Program-made: the position numbers and the translations under genes | Notes under the pieces: model-generated | Database searches by the model: none | Told to the model about the DNA's origin: nothing | Seen by the model: only the letters and a program-made list of their open reading frames with translations | Part shown: positions 11,105 through 25,285 of the stretch, one piece after another | Layout: each line of letters opens with the position of its first letter | Position numbering within the stretch: position 1 is the first letter of the stretch | NCBI GenBank assembly: GCA_013397935.1 | Contig: VZRN01006619.1 | Span: forward strand, 2,037,688-2,101,687 | Direction: 5' to 3' | DNA length: 64,000 nucleotides | Origin: Dasyornis broadbenti | Lineage: Eukaryota > Chordata > Aves > Passeriformes > Dasyornithidae

Positions 11105-13801
11105 AATGGGATTGTTCCTGTCTTCCTTTTTGTTGCCTAGTGGGGAGCAGAGTGATGAATTTCTTTTGTGTCACCCTCAAAGCTGTCCATATTAAAGGAT
11201 TCATTTGATAACAGCTTATCCAACAGTGATGATTTTGGCTTTTCTTTTTCCTGAGGGAAATGGTCTTTTCTGCATCTCATTAGAGATCATCATTAAGAAA
11301 CTACTCTGGTCTCCCAAGATGGAGCTGGGGCCTGATCCTGACTGGATCCCTTTTCTGTGTAGGAGCAATGCAAGGATGTATTGGGAGCCATGGCCATGGG
11401 GAGAGTTTGTAGCTCTACTGTAGCCTTTGCTCACAGCATCTCTTGCACTTTGATGTTTCAGAGCCTGGCACACATCTCTGGCATTGGGTCTGCCCTTTTC
11501 TTGGGGTGGACATATCTAGAAATGTTAAAACCCACCAGCAGAAATGTATATTAAAATTTATTTATTTATTTTTTAATCCTGTGTGCATGGTGTGAAGCAT
11601 TTAAATAACTTGTGTGGTTTTTAGCCCTTCTGAGCCTCAGGCTGCAGTTAGCATTTGTGGGCTGGATGTTTGGGTGTGCAGGAGATGTTTTACAGCCAGC
11701 TCATCTCCCCATCAGGTATTCTGCTAATGCACACTGACAGATATTTTGTGAAGCAACATTCAGTCTATTTATTGACCCCCTGCCCTCAAATGCATACATA
11801 CAGGAGAGCATTCCAGCTTATATTTAATGCTGAAACATTTGTAAGTACTGTATATCCTATGATCTATTGGACTAATGAAAAAGAAGGTTTATCACTGCAG
11901 TCCAGTGTAAATCTTTGGATAACCTTACTGTACAGTCAATTTATTCCTTTAAAAGCTTTATTCCTTTATCAGGTGTTTGTAGAAGGTTTCACCATAAGTA
12001 CAGCAGAGACATAATTTGCTGTGGGGCAGATTTATTTGTTTCACAGGGTTATTATTTTAACAGTCTGATAATCACTATGAGTATGTTTCACCATTTGGTA
12101 TTTCTGTGTGTATATGCGAAAATGTGTTTATTCATTCCCTGAACAGGTTCATTTTCTTATCAGCTATTCATTTTAGAGAGTTTTATTACATATGCAGAAT
12201 GTGTAGGGTACTAGAGTGCAGTAATTTTATTAAGAGATTTATTTAGTGCCAGATATTCATTTAGCTGGCATTTGCTGTAACACAATCATATGCTTTCACC
12301 TGGCCAATTTTCTCTGCATATCACAGTTTGCTATAAACAACACTTTCCCTGCACTGCAGCCTTCAAATTTCTTTTTTTCCTTTTAAAAAAACTTTTTACA
12401 GGGAACTCCCCCTCACTCTGCACCCTTTCATTTATTTTATTCATCATGTTTGATTTTTTTAAGCCTCAGTTTCAGGGGGAAGGGACCTTGTTTGCAGGCT
12501 CATGTGAAGTGGCTTTTTAAAAAATGAATGTGCTAAAAGATTCTGCTAAGAGGAGGTTTCAGAAATGTCCCTCTAATGCCACTTAGGAATTGCTTGAGTC
12601 TCAGCACAGAGTCAGTGACTGACTGAAGAAAAGCAGTAGGAGGAAGATGATCCCCAAACAAGACTGGTTTACTCAGAAACTATGTGGTTTTGATGTTTTG
12701 CTATGATTTAACAATTTTTATGTTATGTAAATATTAATTCTAGAAAGAAGAGGAAAGAAACTGCATAAACTGCAGGTGATGCCTGTCATTAACTTGGCAT
12801 AAAATGAAGCTATAAAATAGAGGAATAAAAAATCCACCTGCATTGCTGAATCTCATGCTGGGGTAAAATAGAGTCTTATTCTAATCTTCCTGATGTCCAG
12901 GAGTGTTTCAGGCCGGTTTCATAGGAGGAAGCCTTGGTGTCTTGTTGGTGGTTTACCTTTCTCTCTCCACAGCTGTCTGTAAGAAAGAGTTGCATAAAAA
13001 AACAGCTGTGAGCCCTCTCTGCTCTGTGCTCCAAAACAGCTGGAGGTCATAGAAGAGGCAGAGGGTGACACTGCACATCCCTGGGGCCCAGGTGCAGATT
13101 TACAGCCATGTAGAACTCTTTACTTTGAGTTACTTGCGTGAGAAAGAGCTCTTCTGTAGCAATGAATTTTTCTGGTCCAAAGAATGTAAGAATCAATGAA
13201 AGCTTCTGCGCTCAGTTCGGGCCAGGTCAGGTCCTTAACTGCAAAGAATTATTTCTAGTAACTGCCCAGCATAATGAACTAAACTGGAATCTTCTGCATA
13301 ACAGCACAGCTCTCTTCTGATGCCTTATTTGTGTCATTTCTAGATGAATGTTTCTTGATGCTTGACTAGAACTCAAAAATGCAAAAGCATTTTTGTCAGC
13401 AGCAGATTCAGTACTATTTAATGTTGAGTTTTCTGAGATTAGTGTAAGATCCTGTATAATAAAAGAAATCATATGGTTGCCTTGACCCAGAATCTGGGGT
13501 CCATACTTATTTGGAGATTGAAATTTCTGTTGGAGATAGAAACTTTAGAGAACTTCTGAGCATCTACACAGCCATACTGAGGTGAAGAATGATACTTGGG
13601 CCTTATATTTAAATATTTTTTGATAGAAAGTAAGAATTTTACTTGGAACTTGGCAGTAGACACCTTTCAGACCTTGCATCAAAGTTACATCTATTCTTAA
13701 AAGTTTATCTGTAATTATCTTCTAAATATTTATGTTGCTCTCATTATGCACATTGTTTTAAAATTTCCCAATACTTATTAGGGTTTGTTTGGTTTCCTAA
13801 C

Positions 13802-13820
13802 TTTTTTTTTTTTTTTTTTT
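13802..13820. repeat. poly(T) run, 19 bp
   Basis: Uninterrupted T run in unique sequence. Confidence 0.9.
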
Positions 13821-16812
13821 GCTGCTATTATTTTCCCATTTTGTAGCCATTTGGTCTGTGTTGTCTAAGCCAACTTTTCCTTGAATTGCCTGAAACTTTT
13901 TTCAAGTACAGAGACAACTATTAAACTTAGCAGTATTTCATTCTAATAGAGGAGCAATATAGCTTCAACCATTTTATCAATACAAGATCAAAACTATTGA
14001 TGAACACACAAAAGTAAATCAGCATTTGTCTATAAACAGCATAGTCCATTTAACAGATGCAATTAATACAATTTAAACATTCAACCAGATATCACTTAAC
14101 ATTTGCTGCTTTTTTCTTTACATCAGATGTCCAGGGAATGGTAAAATAACCTGCCAAAATTCATTTTCAGGGACAGTATTTATTTCCCAGATATTTAGAG
14201 TAGGGAGTCAGTGTTAGAGCTGATTAAAGAACTCCATTTCCACAGAAGTTCCAGGGAGTCTTCTCTGGATTGTGCTGAAAGAAATCACAGTTCTTCAAAT
14301 TTTTTTTTTTCTAAAACAGAGCTATGTTAAAATATCAGATCTGCACTCAAAAAAGCAGAGTTTTGTTTTGTTTCTTCCCTGAGGTGTTTGGAGAATCCAT
14401 CCTGATCCATGAAATGTTTTTCTTGAAAAATTCTTGAAATCAGTATTTAACTGGAAAGCACTTACATTTGGGCAAAATATATTTTCAGAAGAAAGAATGT
14501 TTAATTGAAAATGTTCTTAACAGCTCTAGTCTGAATGAAACTACCCATCAGTTTGCTCTTCACTGACTCGTTAGTGTGGTATTAAAATTATGATTACAGT
14601 GAAAACAATCAGCTGTGTGTAATTGAACCCCTATTGTAAAGAACCCTGTTAAAATGTACTTAGTTATGCTCAAGGCTAATGTTATTTGTTAAGTCTCCTA
14701 AGAGGGAATTAGCAGTTAAGTTTTGTTTTCATAGTGTTATTTATTACTCTTGATACTGCCGTGCAACATCCTTGACTCTCTGTGATTGTCAGTGAGCTTG
14801 GATTGTGACAAGTGTGCTTCTTAGTGGGTAAATAGCATGAAAAGGGAGCAAAAGAAGATCAAAAATGATACAAGAGTCAAGTTTTCCCCAGGAGATGTTT
14901 GCTAGCTGAAAAGTGATGGTGATTTTCATGAGAGTGTGAAAGGCAGCCCAAAGACAGTGTGGATCCAGCTGCTGAGTTTAGTCTGGAACTATGTGAAAAA
15001 TATGTGATTTTTATTGTAGGTTGTATCAGTTCAGACAGAAGCCTTCATAAACTTTCGAATGTTTTCAGTATATGAGTCAAACAGAAAGCCTTGCATTATT
15101 TGGCATGAGGTACCTCCTCCTATTTGATTCTGGGAATTAAATTGCCAAGACTTTATTCCAAGCTTGAAGGAAAGTTGCCTAGGCATCCCCAGTCCTGTGG
15201 GAACAAACCAAAGCACCGCGGCCAAACTCTTATATTTCTGATTCTGCTCTTCACAGAAGAACTGCATCAAGATCCCCTAATGCTGACTGTGAAGAAATAT
15301 TCCTTTCACCCCAACAAAACCATCCTGATTTACACCCACCTGCTCCTGCTGCCTGTTTTCTAATGACCAGGACATAGCTGCCTACTGTGTTTTGGCTCCA
15401 TTTCAGGCTGAGACCAGAAGAGAGAGAAGGTTAAGAGAGAAGAGGTCCAAACATCTGAAAAATCTCAAAACTGTGCAAAAATCCCTGACTCAGGTTGCAT
15501 GTTTCACACTGCAAGTACATGACACTGCAGTGGTCCATCAGTTCTTTATTCTTATTCAGGACATGAAATGCGTGTGAATGCTCATGGATTTGAGGGGAAT
15601 GACTGCTGGGAACCTTTTGTCTTCTGGTCCAAGTGCTACTACACCAGAGGCAAGACTTTTTTGGTAGCCTCAGCTCTTTTATCAACACTGAAAGGTTGCT
15701 CAGAACTGCACCTACTTCAAAACTGGTTTTGCAATACCAGGCAATGGTCCTTGCACAGCTTACCCTGACAGATTATTCTTGTGTGCTTGCCCTGAGAATT
15801 TTGGTAAGAGATAAGAAATGAGATTAAGACCATGTTTGTTATCAGACTGTGATATTTAGGTTTGCTATCCAAATGAGCAAAAGTGGTAAATGATTTTTTC
15901 TAGAGGTGGCCTCTGCAATGTGGAGTTTTGGGTGCCTTCATATGTTTTGACAGACAGAATCAAGCCTTTGCACAAACCTTGTGAAGCTTCATGAAAACCC
16001 TAGGGAAGTTTTCTTGCAATACCTACAGTGAAAACAACAGATCTGGAGACTTCTAAGAAGGAAATGAAGTTATTAAAAAGTTTGATGCAGTTAAATAAGC
16101 TGATCTCTCTTTATTTTGGCCTTATAAAGCAACTATTTAATTATTATTTGCTTTTATACATATAATGTATATGCAGTTGTATATAATAATTTTATATTAA
16201 GTACAATAATTTTATAGTCAGAAATCAGGTCCACTCAGGGAAAGAATCCATCTGGCTGTGAGTGTCTGCTGGAATGATAATCTATGCTCGCTACAAGTCT
16301 GAGAATGGCTCAGAGCAGAATCTTTTGTTGAACGAAAGGGTGCTTTGATATTAAGTCTGTTTCACCAGCTGAATCAAGCTAGAGCTTTGTAATTCCTTGT
16401 GATTTACAGTATCAGTTTAAAACTGAAATGTTATTTGATCAGATTTGAGGGTGTTAACTTCCACCTTCTATAGCACTTTATCTGCATCTGACCATGTCCT
16501 GCTGAATAACAATTCACTAAAGAACCTGTATCAACCTGAAGTCATTTAAAAGGAAGAATTATGCAAATGATCTCTCTTTATTTGGCTGTGCAGTGAGAGA
16601 TCTTTCAAAGAAAAGAATAAGATGTAATTTCAACACACTTAGAAGTGGTGCTTCCAGGGGAAAAGGAAGTCTTTGAAGACGCAATTTGTAGGCAGAGGTA
16701 TTGTGCTAGAATGTGTAAATTGATGATTATTTACTAGGAAGCCTGTGAAGGAGAGAAACACATGCCACCTTTTATCAATGGGTGGTTGCTGCATGAGAAA
16801 CAGAAATCATGA

Positions 16813-16828
16813 TTTTTTTTTTTTTTTT
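16813..16828. repeat. poly(T) run, 16 bp
   Basis: Uninterrupted T run in unique sequence. Confidence 0.9.
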
Positions 16829-18419
16829 CAGTGTCTATTTTCACTTCCATTGCTTGCCAAGGCTGTAATGTTGATCTCTCCATTTAAACTGCAAAACTAG
16901 AGGAAATAATTTAATATGGCAGATTCCTGCTCTGCAGGAGCTTGAATGTGTGGGATGGCACCACCATATAATACAGATTACAGTTTTTTAACGCCTTCCC
17001 AGACTATGAATTATTTTCAGCAGAACTATTTTTATCCAGCTAAGGGCTAGAACGTGTTTGTAAGTTTTGAAGGAAAAACTAGGTCTTGCACCTCTGCATG
17101 GGAGGGAGCTCAGCTGAGCTCCTTGTCTTTGAGGAGAGGTTCCAGCATTGAACAGCAGTCATGTTCCCCTTTGCTCCTCATCCTCTGCCCCATTGAGTCT
17201 TGTCTCTGCCTTTGCCTCTCTCCTGTGGAAGAACAAAGGCAGCACTGGGGGCTTGAACCCCCAGAAATGAAAGGAGGCATGGAACCCATCTCTTGCCTTG
17301 TGGGCAAGCCTGAAGGGCAATTAAGTGGCGGAGGAGAGCCCCCCACAGGGAGAAAAAGTTCACTAAGAAACTTAGTTAAGATCTTTATGACCTTTAAGAA
17401 ACTTTAAGGAATGAATCTCTCCTTATCCCTTGTGCCACTTGCCAGCTCAGCATGGCTGGGAGCTCAAGCATTTGTGTGCAGCAGCTGGGCTGTAGAGGCC
17501 ATCTTCATTTTGGACCTATAACACCAAATCATCACTCCGGAGAATGGTAAGGCATAAGAGCCCTGATGTCCCTTAAAACAGAGAGTACAAATATTATGAG
17601 AAGTCTTTGAAACCATTTCTATTTCTAGCTGGAAAGGGGAGGAACGTGTTGCAAAAAGCACTGAATCAGCATAATTAACACTTCTTAATATATATATATT
17701 TTTAAGGGATTATTATACTTTTTCTGGATTTGCCCTGAAAATCCAAGAAAACAGAAGATCTTAATTATCACCAGTGCAAGAGACCCTTTCTGCTGTTTTA
17801 TCTCTAAGAAAAAATGCTTTCTTCACGCCAGTGCTCTGATGTACGCATTGCTGTAGATACGCCACTGTTTAAAAAATGGGCTGTTTACTGTTTGGATAGC
17901 TTCAAAGAGAGAGTTTTCCCCCCTGGAACAAAGCTTTTCCTTAGCAAGATAAGTACAAAGTGTTTAATAGTGCCTCTCTCCTTCGCTCTCAAGATTTCTC
18001 TTTCTCTTTTTCCCTTTATCTCTGCCTACTCATGTGTATTTTAAGAGAACCCGATACGCTGGTGTCATACGTTCACACCAGCTTAACAAATGATGCCACT
18101 TCCAAGTAATTAATAGAAAGACACTGATACCATTAGGTCAGATGGACCGAGTGCTATCTCAGCTACTGCAAACGTCCCTCGCACAAGTTCTCCCTTCCTG
18201 AAGGCAGAGAAGGGATCTGTACAATCTCTGTGCTTTTGTCCCACTGGGACCTGACTTTCTGGGCTGTGCAAGATGAAGGAGCCAAAGCAGGGGAAAGGAG
18301 TGAGGGTTTGCTGCTGGGCCGAGTGTGCCAAACACCAGCCCTGAGGTACCAGCACTGGCTTGAACATGAATGCAGAGAAAGCTCCACAGGACATGGTCTA
18401 ATGCTGTTGAGCTGCTAAG

Positions 18420-18541
18420 TAGAATCCTAGAATGGTTTAGGTTAGAAGGGACTTTAAAGATCATCTTGTTCCAACTCCCTGCCATGGTCAGGGACCCCTT
18501 CCCCTAGACCTGGTTGCTCAGAGCCTCATTCAACCAAGTTG
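18420..18541 (-). mobile_element. CR1 LINE 3' end (~120 bp)
   Basis: Antisense CR1 tail beginning TAGAATCCTAGAATGGTTTA, then GGTTAGAAGGGACTTTAAAG, CTGCCATGGTCAGGGACC and CCTGGTTGCTCAGAGCC. Similarity is lost after about 18541, the 5' truncation point of the copy. Confidence 0.92.
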
Positions 18542-21500
18542 TTAAAGAATATCTTGTTATTATTAGAGATTTCTCTGCCTTCAACCATCCTGGATTATTT
18601 TTGGTACCTTTAAAATCTTTCTGGTTTGCTCACCCATTTACATGAGCTACCAGAGCTGTCTTTAAATATTTAGTCTGCTGCCAGGATTTTTCCTTCAATT
18701 GTTATGGTGAGAAGTTCCCTGTACATTACTGGGTTCATATATTCTGTGGCAGAATTTTTGCTTTGCTGTCTGGCTGAAATAGGCTAGCCAAATCAATTTT
18801 AACATGGGCAGGTAATTTCAGGAAAACCATAACTAAAAAAGAAATGCAGTAAATTAATTTTTTCTTGCAGTGAGTAATAGTAATTGTGTAGCAATACTTG
18901 TATATTACTTGTGTTGGGGTGTTTTCAGAAATGTTGGAAGTAATTCTCTGAAGTGGTGTAAATTTGATTGAACTGCGACACAGGAGTTCAGTCTGGTTTG
19001 CAGTTTGGGCTAAAGCCTGCTGGTTTCTTGCTCCTATCTTCTGAGGATCTCTTATTATTCCTGGCTGAAGTCTACAGAATGTTTGCATATATATAGTACT
19101 AACAAGATAACATCATTATGCTTTTGTGGGTTTTTTATATGTTAGATGTTTTAGGTGACTAACATTTGTTTTATCTTACAGATATGAAACAGCACATCTA
19201 TAACTTGCTACTGTATTGAATAGATTAGATATCAAACAGGTATTGTAAATGAAGTAGGTTTTGATTATAACTGTATAAATGAATTGAGTACTGAGAAATA
19301 GAACTATAGAAATATTTCTCAAAAAGAAAGAAAATTGTGTATACCTTATAACCACTTTCTCTTTTCATTGTAGTTTAAATAATTAATCTAAAAGTGACTT
19401 AAATATAATAATTTTCTATTAAAACAACTGAATATGAAGCACACCAGAATAAATTGTTGATGTTACTCACATTCAAGGTAATTTTTTAGAGCTTTGCTGG
19501 TACTTATTTTGTGAATTTTTAGAGTGCTTCTGGATGCTGCTACTGAGCCAGGGTCTAAGCTGCAGAAATGGAAGAGTTAGAAGTAATGAGATGCCCAAAG
19601 ATATTTATAATTAGGCTCTCTATTGGGGCCTATAATGAAGTCACGTTGTTGTGTTAGCACTAGTGGGAGCCTTTGGCCAAAATACTTATGAATTATATTC
19701 TTCAGGTTTTGTTCACTGCTGAAGTGAAACATGAAGAGCAGAATGCTTGTGAAGCATAGAGATCTGATAAAGACTGATTCCTATCTAATTTAGCCACCTT
19801 TCTTGACCGGTTCATATCAAGCTTTTTTCTAGGGAATGTCCACTGCTTAGAACAGGTGGGTGGTTATGCCATGACATTCAGCTTTTCCTTTTGGGTGTAT
19901 TGTATGCATGCACGTTTTTAAACTTGGTTCAATAGGGGTAAATGCTTTCTATTACACAATGAAATAAATACATGGTAACCTTACAATGTTTGATAACAGT
20001 ATTCTTTTTAAACATCTGTATTTCATACTAAATAAAAGAGAAACAAGGTGAGGATGACTCTTACTTTTGTCAAGTAGGGAATACAAATGAGGTGTGGACC
20101 AGAAATAGTATCACGATGGATTATTTTTTTTTTTCTGTTGAAATCTTTTCAGTAGTCTGATATTTTAATTTATTAGATTACAACAATTTAATCTATTTAC
20201 ATGTTAAAACATGTCAGAGCCCCTTGTTTATGGTGTGTTTCAGGCCACGTGGAAGCCTGGGCAAGAAGGCAGTATAAGGCTGTAGGGTATCTTGGATGCA
20301 GGGAGCTGAGGGAGAGGGGGACTGCTCAATAAACCAGATAACTATTGTCATTGAAACTGATAGTAATTCTGTTCCCTCGGTGCTTCTTTTAAGCAGATTA
20401 CGCCTTTTCAGTTGGGGCCTAGGACAGCTTGATTCATTGAGCCCTTCCTGCACTCACTTGGGTATGATGCATTCAGATTACAATGCTTGGAAGGAGTTTG
20501 TTTGCTCTGGAGTGCAATTATAGTTTTTTACTAGTATTTATAGACCCTCATCTGATATATCACAGCAGATTGCCATACAAAGTACCAGCAGGTCTTGCAT
20601 TCTGCTGCCTGGGTGTTAAACAAAGAATGCAGTAAGCTTGTCTTCTAGAAGCAGCAAACAGGTTCCTTGCTAGCCAGTGCTTTTGCTTTTACTTAATGCT
20701 TAATGTTTCTGTTCTTATTGTAATTGTTCCTGCTCATTCCTTACTAAGTCTTTCTAAGAAAGCAGGGGTAATTGTAAACAATTTAGAACATTACAATGCA
20801 ACAAAGAAAATGTCCTTTAGGTTAAAAAGGTTAGGACATTAGTATCATGCTTTTATTGAAGTAATAATATATGATAAGATGTGCAGTTATTTTGTAATAA
20901 CAGCAGGCTTGGGGAATGTAGTGAGTTATTAGGCCTTTTTTGCATACTTTCTCACTTTACAGGTTCAGGTAATGATGAAAGAGGGGCGGAATTTCTGCAC
21001 ATTGTACCAATTCCATCAGAGGTTTTAAAACAATAATAACAACAGTGGCGTAGGATCCCTAACTTTGTAATTACTAGATTTCCACACAGTAAAGTATAGA
21101 CACATGGATGCGCCCATGAACCTATAAAAATGTGGGTGTGTATGTGTGTATAAATATATATAAGTAGTTACGATAAACAGCCTGAATTCATTCATCTCTG
21201 ATTTGTATTAAAGGATACAAATCCTTTAGGATTTGGGAAAAAAAATCAGGCATCCTCAATGAATGCTTTTATTAATGAGTAAAATCAAAACTCTGATAAC
21301 TTTATTTGCACTGTATCTTTGTCAAAACCTGTAAGAGCAGTCACAGAATCAAAATGCTCGCTAACATACCAGTCTAAAAGTCTCCAGCAGTTGACTGTGT
21401 CACATGCTAAACACACTGGCTCCATTCCAGGAACACATTTGAGCCAGTGCTGGACCTCAAGGCTCACAGGACCACTCGTGTCCTCACAGGTCAGTGCTTT

Positions 21501-21812
21501 GACGAAGTGGAGCAAGAGGGTCAGCATGTTGCAGAGCTGAGCTTTCACTGAAATAGGACTGAATTGGAAACTGGACACACTAAATAGGATTGAATGCAGA
21601 AGTGGTCTTGTGAGCTAGATGCTGTGGGGACAGCAGATTTGAGGTGTGGATAATTTGCAGTGCACCAGTGTAAAGGGGTGGGAGTGTCTCTAGTGGGTCT
21701 GTTCACTGCTTACCCAGCCTGGTGCCACCACCTGGTGATGGCTGTCAAGGAAGTGGTGTACTTGAAGTGTTAGATTCTTAAGTGCTGGATGATGTGCTAA
21801 AATGTGGCACAC

Positions 21813-21826
21813 TTTTTTTTTTTTTT
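21813..21826. repeat. poly(T) run, 14 bp
   Basis: Uninterrupted T run. Confidence 0.88.
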
Positions 21827-24421
21827 GGTTCTTAATTTAATAAAAATATGAAAATATTACTGACTGAGATACATCTGCTCTTTAAAGGTAGTAACAGAAG
21901 AGTCACAGAGCTATGCTTTCTGCTTATAGCATGTAATTCAACAAGGATTAATGGGAGCTTGTCCAAATTTGCTTTTTTTTTTGTTTGAATGTGATGGAGT
22001 TTTGATATTTTCAGTATTTTAATTTATGGACAGAGTACATATGATAATATTTCCACCCTCTCTATGGGAAACCATTTCTGAGTGATTTAACCATTTCTGT
22101 TTTCGGGTTGAACCTCCCCCAGATATTACTCCCCCTTGGAGGAGGTGTATTCTTCCAGATTCCAGTTTAGGCCAGACTCTGGTGGTATTGTAGTTTCAAA
22201 GATGAACCATGGTCTCCCTGATTTAGCAGAAGTGATGCAAGGATTGACCAGTGGTCATGCTCTAGAGAGAGTGAAATTTGGTACCATCAGGTGCCAAAGA
22301 CATATAGATGAAAGACAAAATAAGCAGGAGTAGAATTTTAAAACTAGATTGTTTCATTTTTCTATAATTAAATATCGAGTTTTATTACAATTTTAAAAAT
22401 ATTAAATAATTTATTTGAGATATTCTATTTTACAGGTTTCTGAAGAAAGTAATTTTGCATTTAAAAAGCCTTAATTTTAACACAGAAACAGCAAAAAGTA
22501 TTTGATTTTTGTCTGTTTTTTTGTAAAAGGGAAAAGTCCTCTCTTGCTTATCTATGCATTTTACTGTTTATAAATCATGGAAAGAAATCTTACGGAAATG
22601 CAAAATAATTTTTTAGATGCAGGTGTTTAAAAAGAAAATTAACCTTTGCACTTTTTAATTTTGCTAAGAAGCTCTAATAGTGACAGTAATTCCTGTCACA
22701 ATGACAAAAAAATCCACGTTCATCATATCAGAAACTGTATCAAGCAGTTCCGCCTTGCAAAACTACCCAGCACCATTTCTTGGAGCAGGACTTTGCCTGA
22801 TGAGGGCTGAAGGGAGAGCTGGTTCTCCATCACCAGCCCTGCCTGCAAGTAGCACATTCCTCTTCCCTTTATCATCAAATCCTGTTCTTCTGTCTTCCCT
22901 CTTTCAGTGGGCTTGTGATTCAGGGACAGTCTGTCTCTTGCTTAGGCTTAACAGGGAGATTTTTATGCAGCAGAGGTTACTGAAGCATTTATCTTTTAAG
23001 AAACAACATACATATACAGAATTGCAGTGCATGTGTTTTGCAAACAGCTCTGAGAAATAAATAGGTCACTCTTGGGGCTTTCCAACCTTAATAATGTCTT
23101 TTTCATGTCTATCTCACTTATATGAGCTATTCTGCTGTACCCTCATATATTTCTTGTTTTGAAGTTTGGGGAGATGTATTTTTTGTTTCACTGTATTGCA
23201 TCAAGAATATTTTTAAAGAGAATTAATTAAATTGAAGAACTACGGAATATTCAAAGATACAGCATTCTTAAACCTGGGATAGTTTTTGAAGGCTTTACAG
23301 GATATAAAAATATCACAAAACAAGTTCTTCTTGATGACAAAAGATGATCGTATTCCCTGTCAAGGGCAATGATAGAACAGCAATCTTGAACAGATTTGAT
23401 ATACTTTGAAGAGCAAAACCGTTATCAGTAGGAATTCAAGATAAAGTTTACCGTGGAAAAGCCCTACTGACAAACTTAGCAAACATCAGCACTTTCTATG
23501 CCAGAATATATAAAATGAAATGGTAAAGCAGGCAGCAGAAGGCTAACATTAAAGGATGGTGAAAGGGAATTGCTCCTGTTCACATCCTAAAAAATAAAAG
23601 CATTCGCAGGGTTTATTGGAGAAAAAGGAAATCTCATTTCCATACAACTTAGATAAAAAAAAAAGCTCCATTTCATAAGTCCCTTGATGAGCCCTTTATG
23701 TCTACAAAGTTTGGCCAAGGGACCAAGTTAATCTTTTAAAAAGTAATGGATTTTCTTTAAACCACCAAAAAAAGAAAGAAAAAAAAAATCAGGCATCCTC
23801 TTGATCAAAATTCTCCACAGTAGATTACCTTCGAGTGATAGATGAACTCCTGGAGAAGATGAATGAGTGGCATGAACCCCTGTATATACTATTCACTAAC
23901 TGCAGGAAAGATCTTAATTCAGCTGAAAGGAATTCTGTCTTGGAGGCCTGTCAAACTAAAGAGACAGAGCATGGATGATTACATTCAGCATCTGAGAAAC
24001 TTCAGCATAATTGAATCAACTAGGTTAGATTTAACAGTGGGAAAGATCAAATGAGTGAGAGGTGCAAGGTAGAGAGCTTTGCTCTGCACCCTTGATGACT
24101 TGAAAGAAGGGGAATGGGCTGCACTTTAATGGAGAGGATGAGGAGGTGGGGTTTATTAGAAAAATGAAGAATTGGCAGTGGGTGTGAATTGGCAGAGAAG
24201 CGGGTGTTGAAGCTGGCACAATGAGAAAACCAAATAAATAAAAACTACAGAGGCTGACTACAGGAAACACTGAATTAGGACTGAAAACTGCTTTGAACAC
24301 AGGCTTGACTGAGTAATCTCAGCTAGCCCCACTGTGCTTCCATTGCATTGAGTAGTCATTTTACTCAAGAATTTTACCAGGACATGAGCATCAGTTGCAG
24401 AATTTCAGTGGGTATTACTGA

Positions 24422-24450
24422 AACATCCTTGAAATTAACATCCTTGAAAT
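24422..24450. repeat. 14-bp tandem duplication, period 15
   Basis: AACATCCTTGAAAT occurs at 24422-24435 and 24437-24450, separated by one base. Confidence 0.88.
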
Positions 24451-25280
24451 ACAATGGGCACAAGCATGGTGGAAATCTGAGAACTGGAGCCAAAACTCTT
24501 GAGTTTGAGCTCGGTTTTCATGCAGAAGGGCTGTGATGCCTTGGTTCCTCCCTGCTGTCCCTGCTTCTTGCCTCCCCAGCAGTTGGAGGGAGGCTTGGGC
24601 ATGCTACTCCCAACCTTGGGAAAAGCCATGGTCTGGGCATTTTTATCATGGCAATTTGTCATGGAAGGTAAAGAGGAGGATGTAAAGATGGTGTTGGTCT
24701 TGAGAGCTGTGCCTGTGGCTTCCCTTTGCCGGAGAGCAAGAGCAGTGTGGGTGCTGCAACAGTTTTTTATAATCATGTAGCATATTTCTAGTGATAAAGG
24801 GTAAACACTTAGCAGTTACTAGCTATCCCAGTTACGTTACAACTAGTAGATAATATCTGTGTCTCCTGAATTTCCTTTCTGCTATTAGAATATGTTCTTT
24901 CAAATAGCAAACTACCTATCACTTACTAATCTGCCCATTGTGTAACTAATACAATAAATATGTCTCCTGTAAAGTGCAGTGAAGTAATGAACAATTTAAT
25001 GAGTTAAGCAAAGAAAGATAGAAAGTGAAAATAAGAAACCATGGAAACTGGCTCACTAATCCTAGCAGAGTGCCAGCAGACTAATGAAGACAGACGGAGA
25101 GTGAAAATGAGAATAAAAAGGAGAAACAGCTCACTGAAGGCTAAGATACAAGATATCTGTAAAAGATTTCTGTGTCTGCTCCTTGCACTAAACTAACATT
25201 TCCCTTTCCCACAATTGCCCGAGAATGGTTTTCTGTCAAGGAAAGTGAGTCAAAAATGCTGTTTGCCGCCAGATGCTTTT

Positions 25281-25285
25281 ACTGG
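25281..25285. repeat. target site duplication, left copy
   Basis: ACTGG directly abuts the 5' TG of the LTR and is repeated exactly at 26021-26025. A sixth matching base is absent on either side, so the duplication is 5 bp, the length expected for ERVL-type integrases. Confidence 0.85.

Larger units (their letters stand above)
11105..18419. other. unique noncoding DNA, repeat-poor
   Basis: About 7.3 kb without a recognised gene or interspersed repeat. It holds poly-T runs at 13802-13820 and 16813-16828 and an A/T-only patch near 16140-16215. Frames up to about 119 codons (for example 11655-12014) show no domain. Confidence 0.55.
18542..25280. other. unique noncoding DNA, repeat-poor
   Basis: About 6.7 kb without a recognised gene or interspersed repeat. 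It includes a poly-T run (21813-21826), A/T-rich stretches near 19.3-19.5 and 22.3-22.6 kb, and a 14-bp tandem duplication at 24422-24450. Confidence 0.55.

Noticed and set aside
21724..21742. CTCF-like CCACCTGGTGATGG
   Set aside because: Too many departures from the core at the G-rich half of the motif.
23060..23095. Possible CR1 3' end (GGCTTTCCAACCTTAATAATG)
   Set aside because: Only about 20 bases resemble a CR1 tail and nothing upstream continues the match.
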